A program made the translations under genes and the position numbers. Under the pieces are notes generated by a model. The model had not been told where the DNA came from. It made no database searches and was given only the letters and a program-made list of their open reading frames with translations. A DNA stretch of 64,000 nucleotides, taken from contig CALFXL010000049.1 in NCBI GenBank assembly GCA_937958045.1, positions 1 to 64,000 on the forward strand, written 5' to 3'. Of the stretch, positions 54,126 to 60,962 are shown in pieces (within the stretch, counting starts at the first letter, position 1; each line of letters begins with the position of its first letter). Source of the DNA: an uncultured Opitutaceae bacterium (GTDB lineage Bacteria; Verrucomicrobiota; Verrucomicrobiia; Opitutales; Opitutaceae).

Positions 54126-54785
54126 ATGGAACTCGTCATCGCCGCTATTTTCGGCCTCCTTCCGATCATCAATCCCTTCAGCACCGCGCCGCTCTTCCTC
54201 GCGATGACCGAAGGCGACACGCAGGAAGAGCGCATGGCGCAAGCGCGACGCGGCGTCATGTACATGATCGCCATCCTCACGAGCTTTCTGGTTGGCGGTA
54301 GCTTTATCATGAACTTCTTCGGCCTGTCGCTGCCCGGCCTGCGCATCGCGGGCGGCATCCTCGTCGCGGGTGTCGGCATGCGCATGCTTTATCCGAAAGA
54401 CGACAACGACCAGACGCCGGAGGAGCAGAAAGAAACCCGCCGTAAGCGCGACATCTCCTTCACCCCGCTCGCCATGCCCAGCCTCAGCGGCCCCGGCGCG
54501 ATCTCTGTGACCATCGGTCTCACCTCGCTCGCGGGCGACTGGCGCGGCTATCTCAGCATCTTTGCCGGCATCCTCATCGTCGCCACGATTGTCTATATCG
54601 TCCTGCGCGCCTCGACGAAGCTGGTGCGTTTCCTTGGCGTCAATGGATTGCACGCCATGACCAAGATCATGGGCTTTCTGATCCTCTGCGTCGGCATCCA
54701 ATTCGTCGTCAACGGCATCACCGGAGTCATCCGCGACCCCGAGCTCCTCCACGCCATCCGCGACACGCTGCTGACTGAACAATAG
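54126..54785 (+). CDS. MarC-family membrane protein
   Basis: A 219-residue protein with six hydrophobic helices (LVIAAIFGLLPIINPFSTAP near the start, GVMYMIAILTSFLVGGSFIM and GLRIAGGILVAGVGMRML). It keeps the MarC motifs NPFSTAPLFLAMT and FTPLAMPSLSGPGAISVTI. The family is annotated as an NAAT-type membrane protein; its substrate is unclear. It lies upstream of tRNA-Pro. Confidence 0.9.
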   Translation: MELVIAAIFGLLPIINPFSTAPLFLAMTEGDTQEERMAQARRGVMYMIAILTSFLVGGSFIMNFFGLSLPGLRIAGGILVAGVGMRMLYPKDDNDQTPEEQKETRRKRDISFTPLAMPSLSGPGAISVTIGLTSLAGDWRGYLSIFAGILIVATIVYIVLRASTKLVRFLGVNGLHAMTKIMGFLILCVGIQFVVNGITGVIRDPELLHAIRDTLLTEQ

Positions 54786-54994
54786 AAAACCTATGCCGCC
54801 TACCCGAACCGCAACTCAAGACGTCCAGATCCAGCAGCGGCGCGCGGTCGCCGCGACCGCAGCATGCCTTGCGCTGCGTCTCAGAGGAAAATTGGAGCCA
54901 GGCGGACGGCGCGTCACATTTCTCTCTTGCACTCCCTGCCGCATAACCGGCAAGTTCTCCGGCCCGCCCACCTTCGGGTGACGGGAAACACCAA

Positions 54995-55071
54995 CGGGGT
55001 GTAGCTTAGCCTGGTAGAGCGCTACGTTCGGGACGTAGAGGCCGAGAGTTCGAATCTCTCCACCCCGACCA
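54995..55071 (+). tRNA. tRNA-Pro (anticodon CGG)
   Basis: The cloverleaf is visible: acceptor arm CGGGGTG pairs with CACCCCG; D arm is around GCTTAGCCTGGTAGAGC; anticodon stem CTACG/CGTAG holds loop TTCGGGA with anticodon CGG; T arm is GAGAGTTCGAATCTCTC. Discriminator A and CCA (55069-55071) are encoded. A T run follows directly (55072-55076) and could help termination. Confidence 0.95.
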
Positions 55072-55092
55072 TTTTTCCTGCGGGATAGGTAT

Positions 55093-55944
55093 TCAGAGCG
55101 CGAAGGGATTGTAGGCGCGTTCGTTTTTAAGGGTCGTGAGCGGCCCGTGGCCCGGTGCGATCACCGTGTTTTCCGGCAATTCTGCCGTCAGCCGGCGGAC
55201 GTTATCCAAGAGCCGGCGCTGGCAATAAAACGCGCCGCCGACGGAGCCCGCAAAAAGGAGGTCGCCCGAAATCAGCACGCAGGGCGCCTGCGGGAGTTTG
55301 GGCGCGCGCACGACGTAGCAATGGTGTTCTTCGGCGTGACCGGGCGTGCGGAGGATGCGTACTTCGAAATCGCCAAACGTCAGGCGCGAATCGTCGCTCG
55401 GTACGGTTACTCCGGGCAATCCGCGTCCGCCGCCCGCCGGTCCGAAAACCGGCGTGTGCGGATGTGCGTCGCGCAAGCCGGCGAGCCCGCCCGAGTGCTC
55501 CGTTTCGACATGCGTGACGAAGATCGCGTCGAGATTTTCGATGGTTTTCGGCCAGACCCGTCGCAGCGTCGTGAAATCCGGTCCGGTGTCGAATAGCAGC
55601 CCGCGCCGCGATCCGCATTCGGCGACGAGGTAGGCGTTGGCGACGCCGATGCCATGCGGCATGCGCAGCGGATAAATGCAAAACGGCAGACCCGAAATCT
55701 CCGGCAACGGGTACGCGTGGCGCGCGAGCGCGAGCAGGCCGATTTCGTTGAGGTTCAACGTGGCGGCGAGGCGGCGCAGTTCGTCGTCGCTTAAGTCGTA
55801 ACGGTAATCGATCGCGTCGCGGAGTTTTTCGAGGAGCACATTCGCACTCTCGGCCACGGCTTGTTCAGGCCGGCCGTCGTGGCGTACGGCTTTGTCCAGC
55901 ACGTCGCCCAATTCATCTTCCAACGGTGCGAACTCGATGATCAC
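55093..55944 (-). CDS. MBL-fold metallo-hydrolase with flavodiiron-like HxExEH motif
   Basis: A 283-residue metallo-beta-lactamase-fold protein. GTG at 55944 gives VIIEFAPLEDELGDV; the longer frame overlaps pyrE antisense and is rejected. The fold's residues are: YLVAECGSRRGLLFDTGPD (first strands), FVTHVETEHSGGLAGLR in place of HxHxDH, TPGHAEEHHCYV, VLISGDLLFAGSVG and VIAPGHGPLTTL. The THVETEHSGGL segment is close to HxExDHSG of flavodiiron proteins, with the Asp changed to Glu. It could bind a di-iron or a single metal. The N-terminal 80 residues are acidic and helical. It is divergent from pyrE. No flavodoxin domain follows. Confidence 0.85.
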   Translation of the reverse strand: MIIEFAPLEDELGDVLDKAVRHDGRPEQAVAESANVLLEKLRDAIDYRYDLSDDELRRLAATLNLNEIGLLALARHAYPLPEISGLPFCIYPLRMPHGIGVANAYLVAECGSRRGLLFDTGPDFTTLRRVWPKTIENLDAIFVTHVETEHSGGLAGLRDAHPHTPVFGPAGGGRGLPGVTVPSDDSRLTFGDFEVRILRTPGHAEEHHCYVVRAPKLPQAPCVLISGDLLFAGSVGGAFYCQRRLLDNVRRLTAELPENTVIAPGHGPLTTLKNERAYNPFAL

Positions 55945-56022
55945 GCCCGCAGTGTGACCCGCGGTTTTCCGTGGATCAAAAATGTTTTTGTTTTTTTGCC
56001 GGGCTCTTCCAACCGTCGCCGC

Positions 56023-56592
56023 ATGGATTCGCACCAAGAGGAAGTTCTCTCCATTTTCAAACGCACCGGCGCTCTGCTCGAGGGCCACTTCGTGCTCCGT
56101 TCCGGGCTGCACTCGGGACATTTCTTTCAATGCGCCCAAGTGTGTCAGGACATGGCGGCGGTGACGCGTTTGAGCGAATTGCTCGTCGCGAAACTCGCGT
56201 CGTTGAACTTCACCACGGTGCTCGCGCCGGCGATGGGTGGACTGGTGCTCGGCCAGGAAGTCGCGCGTCAATCGGGCGCGCGCTACATTTTTGCGGAGAA
56301 AGAAAACAATGTCCTCGTGCTGCGTCGCGGCTTCACGCTGAAACCCGGCGAGAAAGTACTGATCGTCGAAGACGTCGTGACGCGCGGCGGTCGCGTGCTC
56401 GAGTGTCTGGATATCGTGCGCAAGGCCGGCGGCACGCCGGTCGGCGTGGCGATGTTGGTCGATCGCAGCGCCGGCGTGGCGCGCTTCGATGTGCCGGCGG
56501 TGTCGTTGCTGGAACTGAGTTTCCCCACCTACCCGGCCGATCAGGTGCCCGAAGCGCTGGCAAAAATCCCGGCGACCAAACCGGGAAGCTGA
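56023..56592 (+). CDS. pyrE: Orotate phosphoribosyltransferase
   Basis: A 189-residue enzyme that joins orotate to PRPP in pyrimidine synthesis. ATG at 56023 gives MDSHQEEVLSIFKRTGALLE. The PRPP-binding motif is VLIVEDVVTRGG, with the preceding loop APAMGGLVLGQEVARQSGARYIFAEKENN (split). HSGHFF matches the orotate-binding start region. It belongs to the short type 1 PyrE group. It is transcribed toward degP and ends before a REP-like palindrome. Confidence 0.95.
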   Translation: MDSHQEEVLSIFKRTGALLEGHFVLRSGLHSGHFFQCAQVCQDMAAVTRLSELLVAKLASLNFTTVLAPAMGGLVLGQEVARQSGARYIFAEKENNVLVLRRGFTLKPGEKVLIVEDVVTRGGRVLECLDIVRKAGGTPVGVAMLVDRSAGVARFDVPAVSLLELSFPTYPADQVPEALAKIPATKPGS

Positions 56593-56620
56593 GCGCCTCA
56601 ACTGCAGCGATAAACCGTGA

Positions 56621-56664
56621 GGAGCGCCGGCCGCTGGCCGGCTTCCTGCAGATGCCGGCGCTCC
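56621..56664. repeat. REP-like palindrome between convergent genes
   Basis: GGAGCGCCGGC (56621-56631) and GCCGGCGCTCC (56654-56664) are exact reverse complements, and the interior contains a further GGCCGCTGGCC palindrome. It sits in the 111-bp gap between pyrE and degP, which converge, so it may act as a bidirectional terminator. Confidence 0.55.
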
Positions 56665-56703
56665 GGCGCAGACCAGCGGCGAGCAATCTCAGCCGGCGTT
56701 TAT

Positions 56704-58104
56704 TCAGCGGACGTTGATCGTGATCGGGCGCACGACGCCGCGGTAATACACCATCAACAGATTGCGGCCGGGCACGAGGAGCTTGCGGGCTTTTTCAACG
56801 TCGCTCACCGGCTCGCGGTTGATCTGCAGCAGGTACATGTGCGGCAGCAGCTTTTCGAGGTACGGCGAGTCTTCGGTGACTTCGGTGATGAGCAGCCCAT
56901 CGAGGCGCGGATTGAGGCCGAGGCGACGACGTTGCGCGACGGAGAGCGGCGAAACGTGCACGCCGGGCAGCAGTTCGTCGGGGCCAAGCGATTCGTTCAA
57001 CTCGCCGAGCTGCACCTTGATGTTCATCGCCTGGCCGTCGCGGAAAATGCTCACTTCTGCCTCACGATTGGGCGCGAGTTGCGCGAGCAGCAGACGCAGA
57101 TCTTCGGGCGAGTGAATCGGGCGTCCGTTGATCGAGGCGATCACGTCGTAAACTTTGAGACCGGCTTTGTCGGCAGGTCCACCAGGCGTGACGACGGAAA
57201 TGACGACGCCTTTTTGATCGCGGCGGACCAGCAAGGTCTCGGCGAGATCGGGCGTGAGTGCATCGACTTTCACGCCGAGATCGCCGCGGATGATTTTCCC
57301 GGTTTCGACGAGGCCTTCGAGAATCGTTCGCGCGAGGTTGATCGGGATCGCGAAACCGATGCCGATGTTGCCGCGATTGGTGGAGAGGATCGCGCTGTTG
57401 ATACCAACCAACCGCCCTTTCGCGTCGAGCAACGCGCCGCCGGAGTTGCCTTGGTTGATGGCGGCGTCGGTCTGGATGAAGTTTTCGTAGCCGCGCACTT
57501 CGTCGAGGATGCCGACGCGGCGACTCGTGGCGGAGACGATGCCCATGGTCACGGTTTGTCCGACGCCGAGCGGATTCCCGATCGCAAAAACAAGATCGCC
57601 GACGCGCAGCCGATCGCTGTCCGCGAGCGGCACGGCGGGTAATCCGTCCGCCTCGATCTTGATGACGGCGACATCGGTCTTCGGATCGGTGCCGATGACG
57701 GTCGCGGTGAACTCGCGCGAATCGGCGAGCGTGACGGTGAGTTCGTCGGCGTTTTCGATGACGTGGTTATTCGTCAGGATGTAGCCATCGGGCGTCACGA
57801 TGACGCCGGAGCCGATGCCGGAAGAGCGACGTTCGCTCGTTTCCGAAGACGGGCCCCAAGGAAAAGGCGTGATGGTGCGAAACCGCAGGTAGCGGCTCGA
57901 CGTGACGGAAACGACCGCGCGTTGCGCCGGCTCGAGCACGTCGGCGTAACTCGTGACGGTCGGCGCCGCGCTTTCGCCGACGGGCGAATCGTCGATCGTC
58001 AGCGAGAGCTTGCGCGCGTTATCGGCGGCCTCCGCAAACGGAAGCGCGCAGAGGGAAACGAATGCCGCGAGGGCGGCGCAGACAAGACGTGGGCCAAACT
58101 TCAT
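56704..58104 (-). CDS. Periplasmic serine protease, DegP/HtrA type
   Basis: A 466-residue exported protease. Signal peptide: FGPRLVCAALAAFVSLCALP. Trypsin-like domain: His in ILTNNHVIENAD, Asp in DPKTDVAVIKIE, Ser in QGNSGGALLDAKG, with the FAIGNPLGVGQTVTMGIVS segment. Two PDZ domains follow (about 265-360 and about 375-466). An unusual short segment (SSETSERRSSG) lies before the protease core. It should degrade or refold misfolded outer-membrane proteins, which fits its place downstream of the bamA-skp-lpxD run. Confidence 0.94.
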   Translation of the reverse strand: MKFGPRLVCAALAAFVSLCALPFAEAADNARKLSLTIDDSPVGESAAPTVTSYADVLEPAQRAVVSVTSSRYLRFRTITPFPWGPSSETSERRSSGIGSGVIVTPDGYILTNNHVIENADELTVTLADSREFTATVIGTDPKTDVAVIKIEADGLPAVPLADSDRLRVGDLVFAIGNPLGVGQTVTMGIVSATSRRVGILDEVRGYENFIQTDAAINQGNSGGALLDAKGRLVGINSAILSTNRGNIGIGFAIPINLARTILEGLVETGKIIRGDLGVKVDALTPDLAETLLVRRDQKGVVISVVTPGGPADKAGLKVYDVIASINGRPIHSPEDLRLLLAQLAPNREAEVSIFRDGQAMNIKVQLGELNESLGPDELLPGVHVSPLSVAQRRRLGLNPRLDGLLITEVTEDSPYLEKLLPHMYLLQINREPVSDVEKARKLLVPGRNLLMVYYRGVVRPITINVR

Positions 58105-58134
58105 GCAGCGCGAAGTGAGGCGTCACTCAGCTGA

Positions 58135-59085
58135 TCAGAAGCCTTTGATCTTAAACAGACCCGTGACGCTTTCGTTGTTGTTAATGCGTTTGATCGCTTC
58201 GCCAAGGATGTCGGCCACGCTGAGCACGGTGATCGGCAGTCCTTTGGCTTCGAGCGGGATCGAGTTGGTGGTGATCAACTCGTCGATCAAACCCGAGCGG
58301 AGGCGCTCGTAAGCAATTTCGTTGAGAATGCAGTGACTGACGGCGGCGCGAACGCTGCGCGCGCCATGATCGCGAAGGATCTTCGCGGCGGCGGTAAGCG
58401 TGCCGGCCGTCTCGGTGATGTCGTCCACGAGGAGGATGTCGCAGTCCTTCACTTCACCGACGACGTTGATGGCTTCGACGGTGGTGGCGTTGGTGCGTTT
58501 TTTTGCCACAAGGCCGAGTCCTGCGCCGATCATGTCGGCATACGCGGCGGCCATCTTCATGCCGCCGACATCGGGCGAGCAGACGACGAGGCGCTCCTTG
58601 TTGATTTGGGAAAGGTAATTAAAGAAGACCGGCGAGGCGTAGAGATGATCGACGGGGATGTCGAAGAAGCCCTGAATCTGCTGGCTGTGCAGATCCATCG
58701 TGAGCACGCGATTGGCGCCGGCGGCGGTGAGGAGATTGGCGACGAGCTTGGCGGTGATGGGCACGCGCGGCTGGTCTTTGCGATCCTGGCGGGCGTAACC
58801 GTAGAACGGCAGCACGGCGGTGATGCGATGAGCCGAGGCGCGCTTGGCCGCATCGATCATGATGAGCAACTCCATCAAGTGATGATTGGTCGGCGGACAG
58901 GTCGATTGGATCAGAAACACATCATGACCGCGGATGTTTTCGTTGATCTTCACGAACGACTCGCCGTCCGGGAAGCTCGTGACCGTCGCTTCGCCCAAGG
59001 GAACGCCGATGGAGCGGCAGATCTCTTCGGCGAGTGCACGATTCGAATTACCTGAGAATATTTTAAGCCCGGGCTTGTTGCTCAT
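58135..59085 (-). CDS. prs: Ribose-phosphate pyrophosphokinase
   Basis: A 316-residue class I PRPP synthase. ATP/ribose-5-phosphate motifs: SFPDGESFVKINENIRGHDVFL (split), FYGYARQDRKD and VDDITETAGTL (the PRPP loop), with RVLTMDLHSQQIQGFFDIPVDHL. It supplies PRPP to the pyrE enzyme encoded 1.5 kb away on the other strand. It lies 36 bp from lpxD and 30 bp upstream of degP, in the same minus-strand run. Confidence 0.96.
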   Translation of the reverse strand: MSNKPGLKIFSGNSNRALAEEICRSIGVPLGEATVTSFPDGESFVKINENIRGHDVFLIQSTCPPTNHHLMELLIMIDAAKRASAHRITAVLPFYGYARQDRKDQPRVPITAKLVANLLTAAGANRVLTMDLHSQQIQGFFDIPVDHLYASPVFFNYLSQINKERLVVCSPDVGGMKMAAAYADMIGAGLGLVAKKRTNATTVEAINVVGEVKDCDILLVDDITETAGTLTAAAKILRDHGARSVRAAVSHCILNEIAYERLRSGLIDELITTNSIPLEAKGLPITVLSVADILGEAIKRINNNESVTGLFKIKGF

Positions 59086-59121
59086 GTGATCGGAGGTGGA
59101 AGCTGAAAAGGATGCCCGGGG

Positions 59122-60171
59122 TCAGACCGAGGCGGAAGGTTTTTCTAGGCGCGCCTCGATTTCATCGACGCGACGGAACAGGTCAGGGAGCCGCTTGCGA
59201 AGCACGTTGATGCGCTGCTCGAGATTATACGGCAGGCACGGCGAACCCTTGACGAAGCTGCGCGGGCCGAGGTCGGAATTCACACCGGTTTGACCGTCGA
59301 TCTTCGAGCCCTTCCCCACCGTGAGATGGCCCGCCAGTCCCGCCTGACCGCCGACCACCACATAGTCTTCAATCGTGGTGCTGCCGGAGATGCCCGCTTG
59401 CGCGCAGATGAGGCAGTGACGACCGATCACGACATTGTGCGCGATCTGCACGAGATTATCGATCTTCGTGCCCTCGCCGATCACCGTCTGGCTGAAACGC
59501 GCACGATCGAGCGTCGAGTTGGCGCCAATTTCCACATCGTCGCCGACGACCACGCGGCCGATCTGCGGGACCTTTTCGTGGCGGCCCTCAACAAACTCAT
59601 AACCAAAACCATCCGAGCCGATCACGACGCCAGCGTGGAGGCGCACGCGATTTCCGATCACGCAGTCATTGGAGATGGTGACTCCCGGCATGAGCCAAAC
59701 GTCGTCGCCGATACGCGCATCGCGGCCGATGAACGCGCGCGCTTGCAAATACGTGCGCTCGCCGATTTTCGCACCCGATTCGATCACACAGAGCGGCCCG
59801 ATCGTCGCCGATGCAGCCACTTGCGCGTCCGGCGCGATGATGGCGGACGGATGAATGCCTGGTGTGGGCCTCGGCCACAGCAAGCTCTCGACACGAGCGC
59901 AAATGCGCGCGAGGGCGACCGACGGTTTTTCCACCAAAACAAACAACTGACCGGCGCGCGGTTCGCCTTGATAATCCGCAGGGAGCAACACCACCGACGC
60001 GGCGGTGGCTTCGACCTCGGGCTTGTATTTGGGATTGCCGAGAAACGAAAGATCTCCGGCAACGGCCGTGCGCAGCGACGCGATCCCGCGAATCGTCTCC
60101 GTCGTCGCACCGCGCGTGGCAGTCGCTTGGACGATGTCGATGATCTCTTGCGGCGAGAATGAGAGCTCCAT
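59122..60171 (-). CDS. lpxD: UDP-3-O-acylglucosamine N-acyltransferase
   Basis: A 349-residue enzyme of lipid A synthesis. The N-terminal uridine-binding part (SLRTAVAGDLSFLGNPKY, split) leads into a left-handed beta-helix of hexapeptide repeats (IIAPDAQVAASATIGPL, GVVIGSDGFGYEF) with catalytic His in LVQIAHNVVIGRHCLI. A C-terminal helix is at about 315-345. It is placed in the bamA-skp-lpxD order typical of Gram-negative bacteria. Confidence 0.96.
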   Translation of the reverse strand: MELSFSPQEIIDIVQATATRGATTETIRGIASLRTAVAGDLSFLGNPKYKPEVEATAASVVLLPADYQGEPRAGQLFVLVEKPSVALARICARVESLLWPRPTPGIHPSAIIAPDAQVAASATIGPLCVIESGAKIGERTYLQARAFIGRDARIGDDVWLMPGVTISNDCVIGNRVRLHAGVVIGSDGFGYEFVEGRHEKVPQIGRVVVGDDVEIGANSTLDRARFSQTVIGEGTKIDNLVQIAHNVVIGRHCLICAQAGISGSTTIEDYVVVGGQAGLAGHLTVGKGSKIDGQTGVNSDLGPRSFVKGSPCLPYNLEQRINVLRKRLPDLFRRVDEIEARLEKPSASV

Positions 60172-60221
60172 GGGGAAAAACGTGGCCCGTGGGAGGCCCG
60201 GAGTAAATGCCGGTCGTGAAA

Positions 60222-60250
60222 AGAAAAACCCCGCTCAGATGCGAGCGGGG
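60222..60250 (-). terminator. Intrinsic terminator of the skp-like gene
   Basis: CCCCGCTC (60229-60236) pairs with GAGCGGGG (60243-60250), and on the minus strand a TTTTTCTTTT tail follows. It separates the skp-like gene from lpxD, so lpxD needs read-through or its own promoter. Confidence 0.88.
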
Positions 60251-60277
60251 TAATTACTGACCAAACGGGCGGCGGGA

Positions 60278-60919
60278 TTATTTGCGCGCGCCAGGGAAAA
60301 CAACCGAGGGGGTCTCGGAGGATTCGGAGCTGGTAGCAGACTTGGAAGCCGGAGCGGCGGAGCCAGCCGGACGGGTCTTGTTGATTTCGCCGATCACTTC
60401 GTCGGTGATGTCAAAAGCGGGATCGAGATAGACCACGGGCGAACGTTCGAGGAGGATGTTGGCACCGCGGCGCTTGGCGACGTCGGTCGCGACCTTAGTG
60501 ATTTCACCGATGAGCTGTTCGCGGAAAGCGGCGATTTGCTCCTGCACGGCGGCGTTGGCCTGCTGGCGGTACTCATTAAAATCCTGCTCGGCGCGGCGCA
60601 CTTCTTCGAGCTGACGGTTGGCATCGTTTTCAGCGGCGGTGCGAGCTTCCGCGGTCAGAACCGGGTTCTTCGTCTGCTCGATGAGTTCCTTGTACTTTTC
60701 GACCTTGGCCTGACCATCCTTGAGGAACTGGGCGATCTGCTCGTTGATCTTGGTTTCCTGGCCCTTGAGCTTCTCCTGCTGTTCGGCGGTTTTGTAGTGG
60801 TTCTCGAACACTTTGCCGATGTCGCAGATCGCGATCTTTTGCGCGGGTTGGGCAAAGGTAAAGAGCGCGGACGCACCAAAGGCGACCAGGGCAACGAGAG
60901 ATTTGAGGGAGGTCTTCAT
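60278..60919 (-). CDS. OmpH/Skp-like periplasmic chaperone
   Basis: A 213-residue exported helical protein. Signal peptide: LKSLVALVAFGASALFTFA-QPAQ. The body is a long coiled coil as in Skp (KIAICDIGKVFENHYK, EEVRRAEQDFNEYRQQA) with the family end VVYLDPAFDITDEVI. Its C-terminus has a Ser/Pro/Lys-rich extension. It should carry unfolded outer-membrane proteins to BamA. It starts 43 bp after bamA ends. Confidence 0.93.
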   Translation of the reverse strand: MKTSLKSLVALVAFGASALFTFAQPAQKIAICDIGKVFENHYKTAEQQEKLKGQETKINEQIAQFLKDGQAKVEKYKELIEQTKNPVLTAEARTAAENDANRQLEEVRRAEQDFNEYRQQANAAVQEQIAAFREQLIGEITKVATDVAKRRGANILLERSPVVYLDPAFDITDEVIGEINKTRPAGSAAPASKSATSSESSETPSVVFPGARK

Positions 60920-60962
60920 AGATTAGTTGGGTAGGGAAAGAGAAAGATGAGGTGTGAGAGAA

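Noticed and set aside
54793..54981. Short plus-strand frame of 62 residues between marC and tRNA-Pro
   Set aside because: Composition is Arg/Pro rich, with no motif, ribosome site or membrane segment; likely chance.
55945..56601. N-terminal extension of the MBL-fold gene across pyrE
   Set aside because: The extension is antisense to well-supported pyrE and has no similarity to MBL proteins; the GTG at 55944 is enough for the complete fold.
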